From assembly GCA_022829145.1 (NCBI GenBank), contig CM040743.1, forward strand, positions 26,448,646-26,512,645: 64,000 bases of DNA, in the 5' to 3' direction. A program made the position numbers and the translations under genes. The notes under the pieces are model-generated. The model saw nothing but the letters and a program-made list of their open reading frames with translations, had not been told where the DNA came from and did not search any database. The stretch comes from Albula goreensis. Its lineage: Eukaryota > Chordata > Actinopteri > Albuliformes > Albulidae. This document shows, in pieces, positions 62,290-64,000 of the stretch (within the stretch, counting starts at the first letter, position 1; every line of letters begins with the position of its first letter).

Positions 62290-62540
62290 CTGCAGCAAGC
62301 CAAAGTCATTCACGTTCACCTCGTCTGCAGGTGCATTTTAGTTTTGCATACAAGGCATTCTCAGTCATCTGGCCCTCCGATGATACAGTAGAAACTACCA
62401 TTGCTGACAGTGGAAACAGGGGAGGTCTGGATCAAACCAAAGTGACTTGCGAGACGTTTGACAGGGACCAAACCTAACCAGTAACCGAGGCGTACCGCTA
62501 TACTAAATGAGGGAAATGCCTTTTTCCGTATGATTCCAAG

Positions 62541-63264
62541 GCGCAAAAACAAATTAGTTACAAGTTAAATTTTTTTTTTTTTTTGGAAAAATAAGGAAGT
62601 CTACTATAGCAAACAAACAGTAGTTACGTGTCACAAGTTACCGAACAACATTGCACCTAAAAAGAGCCTCACGTGTTTTATTTTGTTTCAATATCCATTA
62701 GAATTGTGTTTCATAACACAGGGCATTAAGGTGTTAAGACGTTGTCAAGGTGTTTTCAATGGTATTTTAAAGGAAATGATAGTTATACACACATACACAC
62801 ATTTATATATTCACTGAAATAAAAATGTACATTAAACTTGGCATCCTTTTCATAAAGGTTACCACTTCATTGTACGGTTTGTCAAGTGCAGTGCAAAGAA
62901 AGGTAATACTAGTGACTGCATCATATATAACCCAGTGTATTAGTATTGGTCCATATGAATACATAAATACAATAAATATTAACAAACCTTCTAAGAAGAC
63001 AATCATATATTCTGTTAGATCAATTACCCAAAAGGGATTCAAAATCTAGAAAGCAGAAGTGACAGCTTTGACATACACAGTGCTCTCTAGGGATTTCTTC
63101 CTTTAGAACAGACAGAAGATGGGCAACTTGTGATAAGTAAAGTATCCCTGGATATCCAAACTACATGCATGACAATCTGAATGGAAAACTTCAGAGGCTA
63201 ACTCAAGGCTGTAGCTGACAGGATCTCATTAATGGCATGATGTGAGAAATAAAGGCACAATCAT
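62541..63264. other. AT-rich sequence, no gene
   Basis: T run at about 62570-62584; otherwise nothing recognised. Confidence 0.4.
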
Positions 63265-63323
63265 GCTAGCTTTGGCTAAGATGAAGTACATTATGATATT
63301 ACTTCATCTTAGCCAAAGCTAGC
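63265..63323. repeat. perfect 24-bp hairpin with 11-base loop
   Basis: The arm 63265-63288 (starts GCTAGCTTTGGCTAAG) is the exact reverse complement of 63300-63323 (ends CTTAGCCAAAGCTAGC). The loop is CATTATGATAT. No pairing extends outside. Confidence 0.95.
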
Positions 63324-64000
63324 AGGGCTTCACAGATTTGTCCATCATGGCAAGGCTGAAATTTGTTGTAGCCCACGAAACAATTGGCAACATAGCCTGA
63401 TAAACAGACTGGGGTGGTGGTGGTGGAACCACATAGGCAAAGTGGAAGTCAAGCTTGTGGTATAAGCTATGACAAGGCAATCTATCCTGCTGTTGTGCAG
63501 CTGCACTGAGTGATTATGTGCACATCAGGGCTGACAGCATGTCTCACAAAGGCTGCTGTAAGGAACAGCAGACTAGCACTATCTAACTGTTAGGGTGGCT
63601 GGTCAGTTATTCATAAAATATAGCAAGGGTTTTAAGAAATTAATCAATAAGTAAACACAGGAAACTATAACAGTTACTGTTTGTAATAAAAGAACCACTT
63701 GGACATAAATAAAATTACAAAATGTACTGGAATATGTAGAGGAAATTCAGCTGAAAATGAATGTTAAGAGAAGTGTATACGAAGACAGATTTAAATGCTC
63801 AACAGAAATGAATATATAGTTCACCACAATTTTATTTTACTGTTGAAGCCACCAGATATGACATTTCAAAACAGCACAAAAAAGAAAAAAAACAGCAACA
63901 AATCTCAATATATATTTTCTGTATTTAAACAGAACTATTCAGAAATAATCTGCATCCAAAACCACCATCTTCAGGGCCTGTGATTAGTTCCTAATAAATG
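63324..64000. other. sequence without recognisable features
   Basis: A short TGG run (GGTGGTGGTGG) at about 63414-63425; otherwise nothing seen. Confidence 0.4.

Larger units (their letters stand above)
61980..62540. promoter_or_regulatory. CpG island, probable promoter / first-exon region
   Basis: By hand count there are roughly 30 CpG dinucleotides in about 550 bp, at near-balanced base composition. The observed/expected ratio is therefore around 1, while the neighbouring sequence is AT-rich and strongly CpG-depleted. Such unmethylated islands usually mark vertebrate promoters. Inside lie a consensus donor on each strand (plus at 62284, minus at 62228), so transcription could run either way or both ways. 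The minus direction would place it 13 kb upstream of the candidate oxr1 exon at 49.1 kb. No long coding frame with a recognisable protein is present, so a non-coding first exon is likely. Confidence 0.7.

Noticed and set aside
63271-63290. Similarity of the hairpin arm (TTTGGCTAAGATGAAGT) to the 5' region of U2 snRNA
   Set aside because: Only about 17 bases resemble U2; the following branch-point recognition sequence and the rest of U2 are absent, and the segment is part of a perfect palindrome that explains it better.
1-64000. CRISPR arrays, operons, tRNA/rRNA genes, or a prokaryote-type defence or toxin system
   Set aside because: No spaced direct repeats, no gene clusters and no tRNA or rRNA fold were seen; repeat content, splice signals and CpG depletion are those of a vertebrate intron-rich region.

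Overview
The window looks like a stretch of a ray-finned fish (probably teleost) nuclear genome. It is AT-rich and CpG-poor, has almost no open reading frames, and is full of decayed transposons of families typical of fish: Tc1, hAT, PIF-Harbinger, L1 and L2-clade elements, a tRNA-derived SINE, an LTR element and fold-back MITEs. The L2-type tail with a GGATA loop and TGTAA-like repeats is the kind first described in eel (UnaL2). That hints at, but does not prove, an elopomorph or other early-branching teleost. Nothing suggests a prokaryotic or viral genome.

The only protein-coding sequence I can assign is a 206-bp exon on the minus strand at 12592-12797. Its reading frame, splice sites and residues match the N-terminal coding exon of oxr1 (oxidation resistance 1) that precedes the LysM domain. 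A second minus-strand candidate exon of 89 bp lies at 49077-49165. It has a strong acceptor and donor, an open frame, and exactly the phase needed to splice onto the 12.6-kb exon. A CpG island at about 61980-62540 carries a strong splice-donor sequence on each strand and is the best promoter candidate. The simplest model is the 5' part of oxr1 read right to left: CpG-island promoter, an intron of about 13 kb, the 49.1-kb exon, an intron of about 36 kb, the 12.6-kb exon, then a further intron running off the left edge. The link between the CpG island and oxr1 is inference.

Layout: 1-12.6 kb is intron with an L2-type tail, a Tc1 relic, an RTE-like tail and a PIF-Harbinger relic. 12.8-49.1 kb is a long intron with a diverged tandem array (17.5 kb), an LTR-like repeat (18.5 kb), a hAT element with terminal repeats (23.7-25.0 kb), a cluster of hAT, solo LTR and fold-back MITE (34.9-36.6 kb), a SINE (40.2 kb), a Tc1 element (43.5-44.3 kb) and a hAT-rich block (44.5-47.6 kb). 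49.2-62.2 kb is intron with a MITE (52.0 kb), a perfect hairpin (54.6 kb), a (GA)n microsatellite (56.3 kb) and an L1 relic (57.3-58.7 kb). A second perfect hairpin lies at 63.3 kb.

I found no tRNA, rRNA or CRISPR array, no intact transposase, and no evidence for a new multi-gene system. The observations most worth checking are the phase-matched oxr1 exon, the two-sided CpG island, and two perfect short palindromes that look like recent template-switch products or hairpin RNA precursors.
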